From assembly GCF_001949145.1 (NCBI RefSeq), contig NW_019091371.1, forward strand, positions 1,389,049 to 1,408,259: a DNA stretch of 19,211 nucleotides. Reading direction: 5' to 3'. The DNA is from Acanthaster planci. Taxonomy: Eukaryota; Echinodermata; Asteroidea; Valvatida; Acanthasteridae. Positions within the stretch are counted from its first letter, which is position 1, and every line of letters begins with the position of its first letter. Under the pieces are notes generated by a model. It searched no databases. It saw nothing but the letters and a program-made list of their open reading frames with translations, and was not told the DNA's origin. Of this stretch, positions 8,719 through 18,401 are shown in pieces. The position numbers and the translations under genes are program-made.

Positions 8719-9655
8719 GCGAGTATTTTGTGGAACTTGACCTATAACCAAGATGCATAATGTGTCTACGTAATGGTCACGTGCACACCTAGTGCAGGAA
8801 GTTTGGTAACACCAAATGCAGAAATACACTTGAGAATGAGTCTTTCTGTTGGACTGCAACTGCCTCAGTTTGCCTCAAAGCTTTCATTCTTACACTTGGT
8901 TTACTTAAATAAAAATGTCAGAACCAAAAGTCCAGCTTGACAGTGCATGATTAGTAGTGTTGGCATGTGTTTAACCTCCTCCACCATTTGTAAATTTAGT
9001 GTTTCTGTGGTAAGTATATCTAGACCAATGCTTAGATGCACTTTTTTCTGCTTGATAAACATATAAGAATTGATCTTCCATATTAAAACTATGTCAGGCA
9101 TCAATATAACAGTGTGCGCTAACCTTACATACCTAGTGTGGACTTTTGAACAAAAGATGTCCACATTATGCAGGAAAGGGATACGTTTTGTGGATTTACA
9201 CACGTCCACAGGACGTTTCGTCTTCTCTGAAAAAGAAGTTTAGAGGCATTTTGGGATAGTGGTCATCTGTAGTAAAAGGAAGAGGAACAGTTGGGGAAAC
9301 CTTTTACAAAAATCCAGCTGAAAATCATGTTCCCAGTTTAAGAAAAATGAGTATTTTCACTGAGGTTTTTTAACTGCACGAAAAGAAAGGAATGACCACA
9401 GTAGGTATGTAAGGTAAGTGCTTGTGTGTGGGTGTGCAAGCACTGCTGTGTGCATAGAGTCAGTGCCACTGATGCAAAAATGTTTACTGTAGGGATTATC
9501 TCTGAGAAGTAGAAACAGACATTAAAAATAAATTCCAGGGATGCATTTCTCAACGTAGGCCTACATTAGGCAAGAGAAAACTGAACAATTTTCCAGGTAC
9601 ATCAAACAGGACCATGACTGTGTCTACAGACTGTAATAACTATTAAGTTTTCTTA

Positions 9656-10289
9656 AAGGTAGTGTGCACCAGTGGTAAAATCCACCAAATCAGATTACCG
9701 TATTCTCCTCATAAGAAAGTACATTAGGGGTGTGAGAATTTAACTTAGATGTCGACCCTAAATTTCAGCTTTTTTGTACTTCTGGTATGTTCGAAAGTAT
9801 AACCAGCTGGAGGATTGAGGTGGGTTAGGGTTAAGCATGATCATGCGTGCCGTGCATATAGACGTACTCGTTTCAGTGTCACAGACGCGAGTCAACTACA
9901 TTCCTGGATTAAGTTTTTTCACGAATCTGCGACACTACATGTACATTGTTGAGGACGTGCATTACCCTTAGGTAAATTCACTGATTACCCCTGGCCATTG
10001 AAAATTGCTCCTTTTTTAAGGGAAAGAGAACCTATCATGGCTGTTTCCTACCCTGACCCCATGGATGTTGTTCGCTTACTACAAACGCCCTGTAATTCAT
10101 AGATTTTTTCAAGATGAATTACAAGTTCATAGATTTAATCGTTGCAAATGCCATACTTGTTTTTCACAAAGCAGTTGACTCAAACATAAAACAAGTGAGT
10201 GGAATGAATGCAAGTTGCAGTGACTAGTACACACCATAATCAGCCAATCTTGGGAAATTACGACAAAAATCAATGGTGTACACTACCTT
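9656..10289. mobile_element. Inverted-repeat DNA element, about 635 bp, non-autonomous
   Basis: The left end AAGGTAGTGTGCACCAGTG (9656-9674) is the reverse complement of the right end at 10271-10289 at 17 of 19 positions. The flanks contain TTAA on both sides (9653-9656 and 10294-10297), not exactly abutting on the right. No transposase is readable inside. The ends and length fit a MITE-like element. The superfamily is not identified, though TTAA flanks would fit piggyBac or Kolobok types. Confidence 0.6.
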
Positions 10290-10535
10290 CAAATTAATCG
10301 TGATTATGGATTCAAATGTAAAAATACCTATTACTTCAGTTAAAGGGAAAAATTCACTTCTGAAAAAAGTTACAATTTTCGCATTGCATGCTTGATCATA
10401 ATAAGTTTATTTTATGAGTTTTTATGTTGTTTTCAGGGGTTATCTAGATGCCTGAAATCACTTGAACATGACGAAAGGATTGTGATTGGGTACACATTTC
10501 CAACTCCTTTATGGCAACATTTTCAATTTTTCCAG

Positions 10536-10601
10536 AGCCAGGTTTTAACCAGGAACAGTTTAAAAGGCTTCTTACTAAAGAGAAGAAAGCTTACAGTGAA
10601 G
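10536..10601 (+). other. Exon-like open segment inside the ARID intron (possible cassette exon)
   Basis: A pyrimidine-rich acceptor (CAATTTTTCCAG, ending 10535) and a possible donor (GAAG|GTTAAT at 10602) bracket 66 nt. If spliced between the two ARID exons it is phase 0 and stop-free, adding 22 basic residues (starting SQVLTRNSLK) into the loop after VVK. In the +2 frame the same bases read more like protein: FPEPGFNQEQFKRLL then TKEKKAYSEG, within a small ATG-to-TAA frame at 10511-10606. The two readings compete. I do not recognise either, and the donor is weak. Confidence 0.3.
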
Positions 10602-10869
10602 GTTAATTATTCAGCTTAACTGTCATTTGACCTATTGAACTTAGTCAATGCTAATTGGGCCATGACAGAATCATGGATTCAGTTGTTTTGTAGAGTAATT
10701 TGAGAATATTGAAACCTTTGTATTTCATGATATTGGTTTAAGTGTTGGAACAGGTGTGATGTGCACCTAAACTAAAGAGTTTCTAATAGATGTAGACACT
10801 ATTGAGGGTTAGGGTAGAAACATTGATACGAATTTCACTTATGCCATTCATTGCTTTCTTATTCTGCAG

Positions 10870-11137
10870 GTTTCTAAGAACAAGCAGTGGAAGCAAATTG
10901 CCATGTATTTGACAGTTGGCAGCTCCAATAGTGCTGCTTTCACCCTGAAGAAAAATTACATCCGATACCTTCTACCATTTGAGTGCTTCCATGATAGGGG
11001 TGGGGTGGACCCACAGGTGATCATGGCTGAGATTGATACAAGTAAAAAGAAAAGTAGTAGTAGTAGTGCCAACACTAGCAGCAGTGATTCGTCACATCAC
11101 CACACACCTGCAAACCCGGTACTGGATAACATACCAG
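10870..11137 (+). CDS. ARID1: ARID1/Osa-like gene, exon with C-terminal half of the ARID domain and Ser/His-rich tail
   Basis: 268 nt, starting in phase 0 after ...TTATTCTGCAG and ending in phase 1 at CAG|GTAAAG. It opens with VSKNKQWKQIAMYLTVGSSN, carrying the invariant ARID Trp (10888-10890). It continues with SAAFTLKKNYIRYLLPFEC and then HDRGGVDPQVI, which parallels the Osa sequence after the domain (FDRGDIDP..I) better than the vertebrate one. Together with the exon at 8542-8718 it completes a full-length ARID of about 100 residues with no lost helix. After residue 58 the sequence becomes KKKSSSSS...SSSDSSHHHT, a disordered Lys/Ser/His linker encoded by AGT and CAC repeats. That stretch is prone to length change. 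The phase-1 end supplies the first base of a Gly codon completed by the exon at 18402. Confidence 0.95.
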
Positions 11138-11682
11138 GTAAAGTTATTCATAGAAACCTTGCTTGCTCCACAAAAAGTTAGTTTTCAGAAATTACTCTTA
11201 CTGCCTTTATTCTGTGAATTTAGAGTCATAGAACCATGTCATTGAGGCTGAGGACGAACCCAAACTGAACCAAACCATAAAAATTTATCTACAATGGTGT
11301 GAAATCTCCACTTTTTAGCCGATTTCCATTTCTTTATTGAGTATGCTGAATTTCATTTTCTGCTTTTTTTGGTTACTGATGGGCCAGATTTTCCTGGTTC
11401 GTCTTCCTTACACAAGCACCAATTCTGTTTTTTTCTTTTTTACCTATCTGACGGCCAGATTTCCGGTCACCAAACACGTGCAAAACCACAGTACTGGAAC
11501 ACTGTAATGCACGCGATTGAATCTACTGTACATGTGGGTGCTACTGTACATGTGTACGGTGTATACAAATCTGGACAGGCATTTTCGGCGCAGCTCAAAG
11601 CACAAGCCTTGTGTGTAGACAGCATCCTGGGGCTTTCCGTTCATTGTGTTGTGAGTGGCTGCAAATGAAATATCAATAGTCA

Positions 11683-11720
11683 TATATGTTTCAGTGGGAC
11701 TTGTTACAGCCATTCCTGCA
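11683..11720 (+). repeat. Dispersed repeat, copy 2
   Basis: It matches 64-101 at 36 of 38 bases in the same orientation, with weaker upstream similarity. Just before it, ACTGTACATGTG occurs twice (about 11524 and 11542) as a local direct repeat. Confidence 0.7.
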
Positions 11721-12536
11721 TTGACTTCCAAGTGTAGAAAATGACTGTCTGCGCATTACACTTCGATCAAGAATACCCTAGACAAAGGTTCTTCATTCGG
11801 TTGCCTGAAGTTTCAGTTCTATACCATGCTACATAATACACTGTAGTTAATACACAGAACATCTGTCAGGTCAAGCTCTCATAAAATATTTGTCTCAGCT
11901 CAGTATGTGGGGTCTATTCCAGGCCATGAATTTCTTTTTTTTAGGGCACTGCCATTTGGCATTGGTGGACGGGATGAAATAAAGGGCACAATGCCAGACG
12001 TGAGAGCATCAGCATACCAAAGTTCTGGGCATTAATGCCATCCCGATATTTTTGCATGAAAATCAATATTCATTCAGCCTGGCCTAAGAAAAAGTAGGAT
12101 TGGGCCTACGCATTATACCTGAACATGGCCGTGATTAGTGCCAAACCAGCAGCTGATTAATGAAAGGCTTTGGCCCGGTTTGACTTGTAGCCATTCTGTC
12201 CTTGGCATTTTGTCTCCTACAAAAACTGACCAGGCCAGCATGGCCAGTCAGCTGAGTGATTTTGCACACAACAACGTACGTGAGAATAAAGGTAGTCCCG
12301 ATCAATGTTCATTGCAGTGCAGCTTGTGATGCTAAACTGCAGAAACTACATTGTGGTGTTAGTTAAAATAACATTAAAATTGTCCTGTATGCATGAAAAA
12401 CATGGAGCTCTTGAAATACCGTTAACATGTACACGTTGATGAGCACTTGGTTTTAGAGCAACATTATCGCATGGTACATTAAAATACTAGGCTCGGGCAT
12501 GCGCTGTTATGTTAAGTCGTTGGATAGGCCGGGGGT

Positions 12537-12549
12537 GTTGCCTAGCAAC
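12537..12549. promoter_or_regulatory. X-box-like (RFX) motif
   Basis: GTTGCCTAGCAAC fits the RFX-factor X-box, two half-sites GTTGCC and AGCAAC with a one-base spacer. It lies at the edge of a locally CpG-rich patch (about 12490-12620) that is unlike the AT-rich intron around it. No start codon or gene is supported next to it, so its function is unknown. Confidence 0.4.
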
Positions 12550-13738
12550 ACTGTGCCATGCTTGCGATCATGCAGTGTGCATGGCAAGGGCAATGCTGGG
12601 CGGGCCGCCGGTGTGCAGCGGGCTGAGTGTACGATATCCTTACATACACACAGTGCATGCCATGCATTTGGATGGCGTGGTGTGGAGTTATGGTCAAATG
12701 TGAACGATCATAGAGCAATGTGTATGTCGCTTTCCATGCCACTGTCGGTGTACCTTGCTGAACGGGGGCAGTCGATATGCACGGTACGGCAAAGGTCAGA
12801 ATTTTAGCCGACCCACTAACACAATCAGTGGACCTGACACACTGTTCAATACAATACGGTTTTTACTGTGCAATGCTGGTCCAATGCACAATAAGTCTGA
12901 CCCTGGACCACAAAGGTGACGGGCTATATGTAGAGAACCACTGCACACACGGACCGTCACTCCAGCCTTGTGTATGTGTGCACATATACATGTACACTGT
13001 GTGGCAGTGCACTAAATAAGTGTGAAATCATGTAGCACCAGGTCAGCAAGATGACCGTCATTAAGTATTGAAATATGTATGATACAGCCGTTTTCTTATA
13101 GTTTGGGTCAAGCAAGTGTCAGTCGAATTACATCTGAAAAAAGTCAAATTTCAGTGAAACGGGCCAGTGGTCCACCTTGTGTCTTTGGATAATACCAAGC
13201 TTTTTCCAAATGTAAGCTTTGAATTTAAACTCACAGGATCAACTGAAGTGAAGACGACACTTTTCCTCCTGGTTCTAACGCTAGATCAATTTTAAGCAAA
13301 TCCGGACTGTACGAGATACTTTTTCACAAATAAACAGTTACCACCAAAGAAATCCATTCCTCAGCCAGAACTATTATAACAAGCTGATTTCCAATGAAGT
13401 ATTTCTTAATTTAGGGATATTTAGTTTGTGTATCAGACTTCCAGTAAATTAAAAACATCCACTGAACTTAAGTAAATTTTAACTTGACTTTTTCAGCTGC
13501 CCACATTATGTACAACAGACATTGTGCCGTGACCAAGTAATCACGAAACTACACTTGCCCCAGTGCGTTCATCCCAACCGCCAATCACAATCAAAATGAC
13601 TGTATTGCATATTCATTTCAATACATCTCTAACAAATGCAAAGCTGCAGCCCTTACACATCACACTACATGCATATTTATGAAGCTCACATGGGTGCTTC
13701 TTTGTCGTTATGTGCAGCCGGTGCATGTGCGTGTAGAC

Positions 13739-14257
13739 CTAGTCTGGGGCCAAGACAGCAGAACTCAATGGCATAACTTGTGCCGCACGTGCGGATTTTT
13801 ATTGCACCCTCTCGTGACTTCATTTCGCCAATCGACGGCTCATTTTACTGTCTTGGGAATCTCCTACAAACTGTTGAACTTTTTCTTTAGTTTTTTCAAC
13901 ATTGATAATGGCTGCGATCAATGCATTGGAACAAGGAGCGAAGAAGTAAGCCCATGAAAGACTTCCTATAACAAAATTGAAGAAATTACAAGCTGACGCT
14001 ATTGATGTGAATCCGTTTCAATGCTCCCACAGCCTTTTTTGCATCCTATTTTGCATCCAAGGGTCAATTGGGAATATTCATATTAAAGTACTATTTTGCA
14101 TACAAAGGTCACGCCTCGGTTGTAGGAGATTCCCAAGACAGTAGAAGGAGCCGTCAATTAGTGAAATGAAGTCACGAGAGAGTGCAATAGAAATCGATGC
14201 TCGCGGCATATATTACGCTTGATCGAGTCCACTTCCAAGTTCTTGGCCCAAGACTAG
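13739..14257. mobile_element. DNA transposon remnant with long terminal inverted repeats
   Basis: Bases 13781-13869 are the reverse complement of 14120-14208 at about 76 of 89 positions, including identical 20-base blocks such as TGTCTTGGGAATCTCCTACA. Similarity continues outward: CTAGTCTGGGGCCAAG (13739-13754) mirrors 14242-14257 at 15 of 16. The core between the arms is about 250 bases and holds a 13-codon start (13908-13946) but no transposase domain. The structure fits a MITE or an internally deleted element. Target-site duplication is not clear. Confidence 0.85.
13908..13949 (+). other. Short ATG frame inside the inverted-repeat element, possible relic first exon
   Basis: ATAATGGCTGCGATC opens a frame MAAINALEQGAKK that meets TAA at 13947. 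A splice donor, GAA|GTAAGC, overlaps the stop (GT at 13946), as expected if this were the first coding exon of an autonomous parent. A possible acceptor, GCTCCCACAG, lies near 14031. It is too short to identify. Confidence 0.3.
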
Positions 14258-15178
14258 TGCAGACTCGACTTCCTGTTACAAATTCAGTACAATCTTTGCC
14301 ATTTAGTTTGGTCGTAATTTTGTCACCGGCTGAGCGATTTCTTTGGGTAGATTTTCCAGCTGCAGGGTCAAAAATTGAAAAATCCCCACTTCACATTGAA
14401 TTTACATTGACACGATTTTGAACACACTGAGCTTGAGTACAGCAAGTATGGCAACAACTGTCTGTGTGTATGTTAGGATTGCCGCTGTGAGGGCCGTCTT
14501 GACTAACATATGGTTAGCAGACCAGCGAGGTTAAACCTGTATGTACAAAATAGATTTCTCTTATTTTGGAAACTGCTTTGTCACAAAACTGCTAGTTATA
14601 ATAGTCGGGGTTGAAACAATTATTTCATGCTCGAATATTTTCTGTGCCTGATTCAAAGGTTTTTGGAGTGATTCAGGCATATAACCATTAGTGTTGCCTA
14701 CATGGCACTTTCGACTATCCTGTATGACCAAACAAAAAGCTTTATCTTTGAAAATGACTTGGTGATGCCTGCTACATACAAGGTAAACTAATGACCATTT
14801 TCCCTGGAATCTGAAGATAACGTGAGCTGCAGTCAAATGGAATACTTTTTGTTATGGGAAACTAGGAAAATGACTGCTTCAGTCATCAAAGGCCTGGCTG
14901 TTGTGGGGTTTGTGTGTAGCATGTGTATGTTTCTACTCGGCAGATCGGATTGCGGTGTTGGCATTCTCTGTGATCCAGGGGTCAGTGTGTTTGTGTTTGC
15001 AGTTAAGTCTTTTCGTGTCTGTTTGACTCGATACATGCTGACACGCTAAGTATGTTTGCGTGTCTGGATAAGAAAACACCAACGGGAATGCTTGTATTTT
15101 CACCTCGAACGCATCTTTAGTTCAGTGACAGTCATGCACTGCTTGCACATTGGACATGGTTAGCTTTGTCCCTTTAGT

Positions 15179-15212
15179 AGCTCAGCAGCCTTAAAAACAA
15201 GGCTGCCGAGCT
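15179..15212. repeat. Strong hairpin
   Basis: AGCTC-A-GCAGCCTT, loop AAAAAC, AAGGCTGC-C-GAGCT: a 14-position stem with a single A/C mismatch and a 6-base loop. The 8-bp inner part is perfect. No gene abuts it. It may be a foldback relic or a structured intronic RNA segment. Confidence 0.55.
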
Positions 15213-16746
15213 TGCATGGAATGTGGCAAGTGGTGCCAGCACCTGCTTGCCTTTGTGATCGTCAGAAAAGACCAGAATTTTATAGCAGTGCCATGCGTTC
15301 AAAGTATGCACATTGTAGTGAACCGTCTGAACACGCACCTCATGCGAGTCGATTTGTGCTTGCTGAACCACACACCACATGCTGATGGTTAGCGTGCTGA
15401 GCACATTTATCACACATCCTTGAATTCAAGACTCATGTCAGTCAGTGGTTCCCAATCACAGTGATTGTATGAATAGGAATATTGTACACAGCAAGCCAGG
15501 AACCTACTACACCATGGTCGTGCACGTGTGTTTTCGCAGGACGAGCTGTCGATCAGTCTACAATGTAATCGTGTTGTTTGGAGTAAAAAATCTCATGTCA
15601 TTCAACAAATTTCTTCAAAATATGGAAAATTCAAATTTCATAAAGAGCAGACAACTTAAAAGTTATAAACAATAAAAAAGAAGTGGAACTGGACATGGCT
15701 GCAAGAGAAGAGAACCCCAGTCAATATACACTCCACTCACTACACTCGGTCGTTCACCTCAATGCTGTTTGCCATGATTAAAAAAGTTTCATGTTTTTAA
15801 GCAGACCCTGTGGCATCCCTTTTAATATCCAGCATCGAGTATGAAATGGCTTCAATAGATATTTTCCACTGAGGTTAAAAGTGAATTTGGCTCATTGCAT
15901 GTTTTTTCTGAAGACTGTCGTACGGTATTGATCAGCTGCTGTTCTCAAAACAGACACTGTTTCAATCTTAAATTCCTACATAAAAAAATTAAGTGTAACC
16001 AAAAGCAAGACTAACTGCATCATTCTAATGATCTCAATGCAAACATGATTTTAATTCAATCTCTGTAACCTTTGGATTTTTGACACATTTTTCTCACTCA
16101 AAGCATAACTTCTACTTCTCACCGTGGATCTCCTTTTGATTGTGAAAAACAATTACATGTAATATTCATGTGGAATTACAAGGCAGCTAAAATGTCGTTA
16201 AAAGTCAAGCAAACAAGATGATTCTGGGTATGGTTATGACGCCAATACTCACTGTTCATATTCATATGCACTTTGGCTGTTGTTAAACTGTCTACTTCAC
16301 AGAGTGCTGAAAACAAACCAAAGACACTGTGAGAATTATTTGCAGAGCTACATGAGGTGAATTAAATAACCTTATCAAGATCCATTTAATCCACGATGCG
16401 AAAGCCCTCCCTAGAAAGTTTGCAATTTCCCCATTTCTTATCATTCCTGCTGAAAATGATGTGTCATAGCCCATAGAAATGATCAGATTGTGCGCCAGTG
16501 TAACGCTATATGTAGTTGCGTGGTTTTGTTATGTCCCCTGAGTGAATTGGTAATAGCCAAGTACATCGGTCGGTTGTGAGCCGTCTATTAAGATGGTGCA
16601 TTGCATGCGATACGGCATGTATCAAGTTTGTGTTATTTCATGAAATATTTTGTATCATGAAGTGACATCACAAAATATAGGTACTGTAGCACATGAAAAT
16701 GTTTCATGTGTCCCAAATAAATGTTTCACAGCCAGACTACATATTG

Positions 16747-16884
16747 CCTGTTTGTTTCACACAGATCTGGATGGCGATTAGTGATTGCAAAGCTGGTTTG
16801 CGCTATCCATGAAGTGGGCTCTTGTGTCAGTGAACCAACGTCAGATCAGTGGATCGCAATCCAGATCTGCATGAAACAAACAGG
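16747..16884. mobile_element. 138-bp foldback element
   Basis: The left arm (16747-16778, CCTGTTTGTTTCACACAGAT...) is the reverse complement of 16853-16884 at 29 of 32 positions. Outside the arms, CTACA on the left is mirrored by TGTAG on the right, so the inverted repeat may extend about 10 bases further each side. The loop of about 74 bases has no coding content. It is compact and well kept, which suggests a fairly young MITE. Confidence 0.75.
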
Positions 16885-17245
16885 TCCATTGTAGGCTAAA
16901 GCAGGAGAACTTCCATAAACATTTTAACTGGCTGAGCCAACATTATTACACAGATTCTTTTCACTCATCAAAGATATATGCTGTAGTAGTGTAGACATGG
17001 TAGGATTGGCAGGTTCAGTCCAGATGTGCCCCAGGAACCCATTTAATTGTGCCCAAAGAACGTTCTATTGTCATTAGTCTGTCTAAAGGTTTTGGGAACA
17101 AAAGCTATTCTGCTTCACTCAGCACCTATCATTGCTTAATTACCTTCACATGTCATGTAAACTTAACTACGGTAACATTCATTGATGTTAATGTAGACCC
17201 TCGTTATGAATTTTCTCATTGTTAATCTTGTATTGAGGTTATTAA

Positions 17246-18086
17246 GGGGTCGTCCAGAGTTTTCAACTTTTCACAGTAGTACACAGCGTACTATTTTTCA
17301 CCCCCCCTGAATTAACACATATCTTTATTTTTCTGTTGGTATCCTGAAAAACTCCCATAAGCACTACATTGTTGGAAAGTGCCTATTATTAAGCATACAG
17401 ACATGCATTTTTAAAAACCTTCATGTTCTAAAAATAAAAAGTTTCAATATGAAAAAACATTGTTTAGACACATTATTGATAAAGAAATGTTTTTTTCATC
17501 AAGGTTTAAGCAATTGACAGTAAAAAGTTTTGAGTGAAATTCTTGCTGGATGGAACTGGAAGATAGGCTTGAGGGCATGGCCATGGCTTGAGACACCATG
17601 ACTGTATAATGATGATCTCGTGCATGTCCCCAGTACCACGATAACATTATTTTGGTAAAAATAAATATCGTGTTGGAAACAATGCACCATGATGTCAAAA
17701 GGTTATTTAGTACACATACATGTACTGCTGGTGTATCGTGCTATCGGCTCGCGCTCATAGGCTGGGCTTCACATACAGTGTTTGTGTACAAAGCAGCATA
17801 TTAGTGCAGTGTGTATTGGGCCGTGCCACGGCGGGTAGACCTACAGTACATGGAAACTACATGTACACCCACAATGCTTGCAAACCTTTGCGGATTTACC
17901 CTCCATCAGAAACAGCTTTCAGCGTGTGACTGGTGCTTACGTGTAATACTTGCTTTTTCTTAATTTTCACGTATTGCATATACATTGTAAATGAGAATAC
18001 TAAACAAATCAACATTTTTGGGACCCAAAAAGTGGTACGACCCCCCACCCCTGTATGCTGAAAATTTGAAAACTTTGGATGGCGCC
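17246..18086. mobile_element. Inverted-repeat element, about 841 bp, non-autonomous
   Basis: The end GGGGTCGTCCAGAGTTTTCA... (17246-17273) matches the reverse complement of 18059-18086 at 23 of 28 positions. TTAA precedes the left end (17242-17245), and the right end is followed by TAAG. The interior contains no transposase reading. A subregion (about 17715-17930) is distinctly richer in CpG than its surroundings. The level of arm divergence suggests an older insertion. Confidence 0.6.
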
Positions 18087-18401
18087 TAAGCATGATGTTG
18101 AAATTAATATTTAGAATATATACATGGATTTTATTCGTTTTTAACTGATGACCACTTTCCAAACTGACAGATGCTATATACTCTTCTACCCTCATTCTGT
18201 GCAGAATCTTTAGGCTGTGAGTCACAAAATGAATTCAGTCATGTTTTCCACCAGTGACATACAGCGCCACACATCGGTTGGCCGCAGGAGGCTGCAATGT
18301 ATCCATGTGCAGCACGGACTGGGGCACACCGTTTGAAAAATAATTTGAATGTTGTTCCTGAATTGTGATTAAAGGGACATTGATTATCTTCTTTTTAACA
18401 G

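Larger units (their letters stand above)
8719..10869 (+). other. GC-AG intron splitting the ARID domain
   Basis: The donor is AAG|GCGAGT at 8719 and the acceptor is TTCTGCAG at 10868-10869. GC donors usually have an otherwise strong consensus, as here (AAG before, GAGT after). The intron holds an inverted-repeat element (9656-10289), a short hairpin ACGTCC/GGACGT (about 9203-9217), another AGTGCTTG/CAAGCACT (9417-9444) and an exon-like segment at 10536-10601. No other gene is supported. Confidence 0.8.
11138..18401 (+). other. 7.3-kb intron after the ARID
   Basis: The donor is CAG|GTAAAG at 11138 and the acceptor is TTTTTAACAG at 18401, phase 1. It contains a second copy of the dispersed repeat, an X-box-like site, an element with long inverted repeats, a strong hairpin, a foldback element and an 841-bp inverted-repeat element, each listed separately. 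Between them the sequence is AT-rich. Open frames such as 11369-11668, 12499-12807, 13679-13957 and 14822-15049 show no family signal. Coding exons hidden here cannot be excluded, but direct splicing 11137 to 18402 already keeps frame. Confidence 0.7.

Noticed and set aside
11369-11668. 99-codon open frame after the second ARID exon
   Set aside because: No recognisable domain, not needed for the reading frame, and partly overlaps repeated ACTGTACATGTG units.
12499-12807. 102-codon open frame in the CpG-rich patch
   Set aside because: Other frames in the same patch are equally open, which reflects base composition, and no family signal is seen.
15179-15212. Hairpin as a bacterial-type transcription terminator
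   Set aside because: The setting is eukaryotic, no U-run follows, and no gene ends nearby.
17896-18225. 109-codon reverse-strand open frame
   Set aside because: It runs across the right end of the 841-bp inverted-repeat element and shows no family resemblance or transposase motif.
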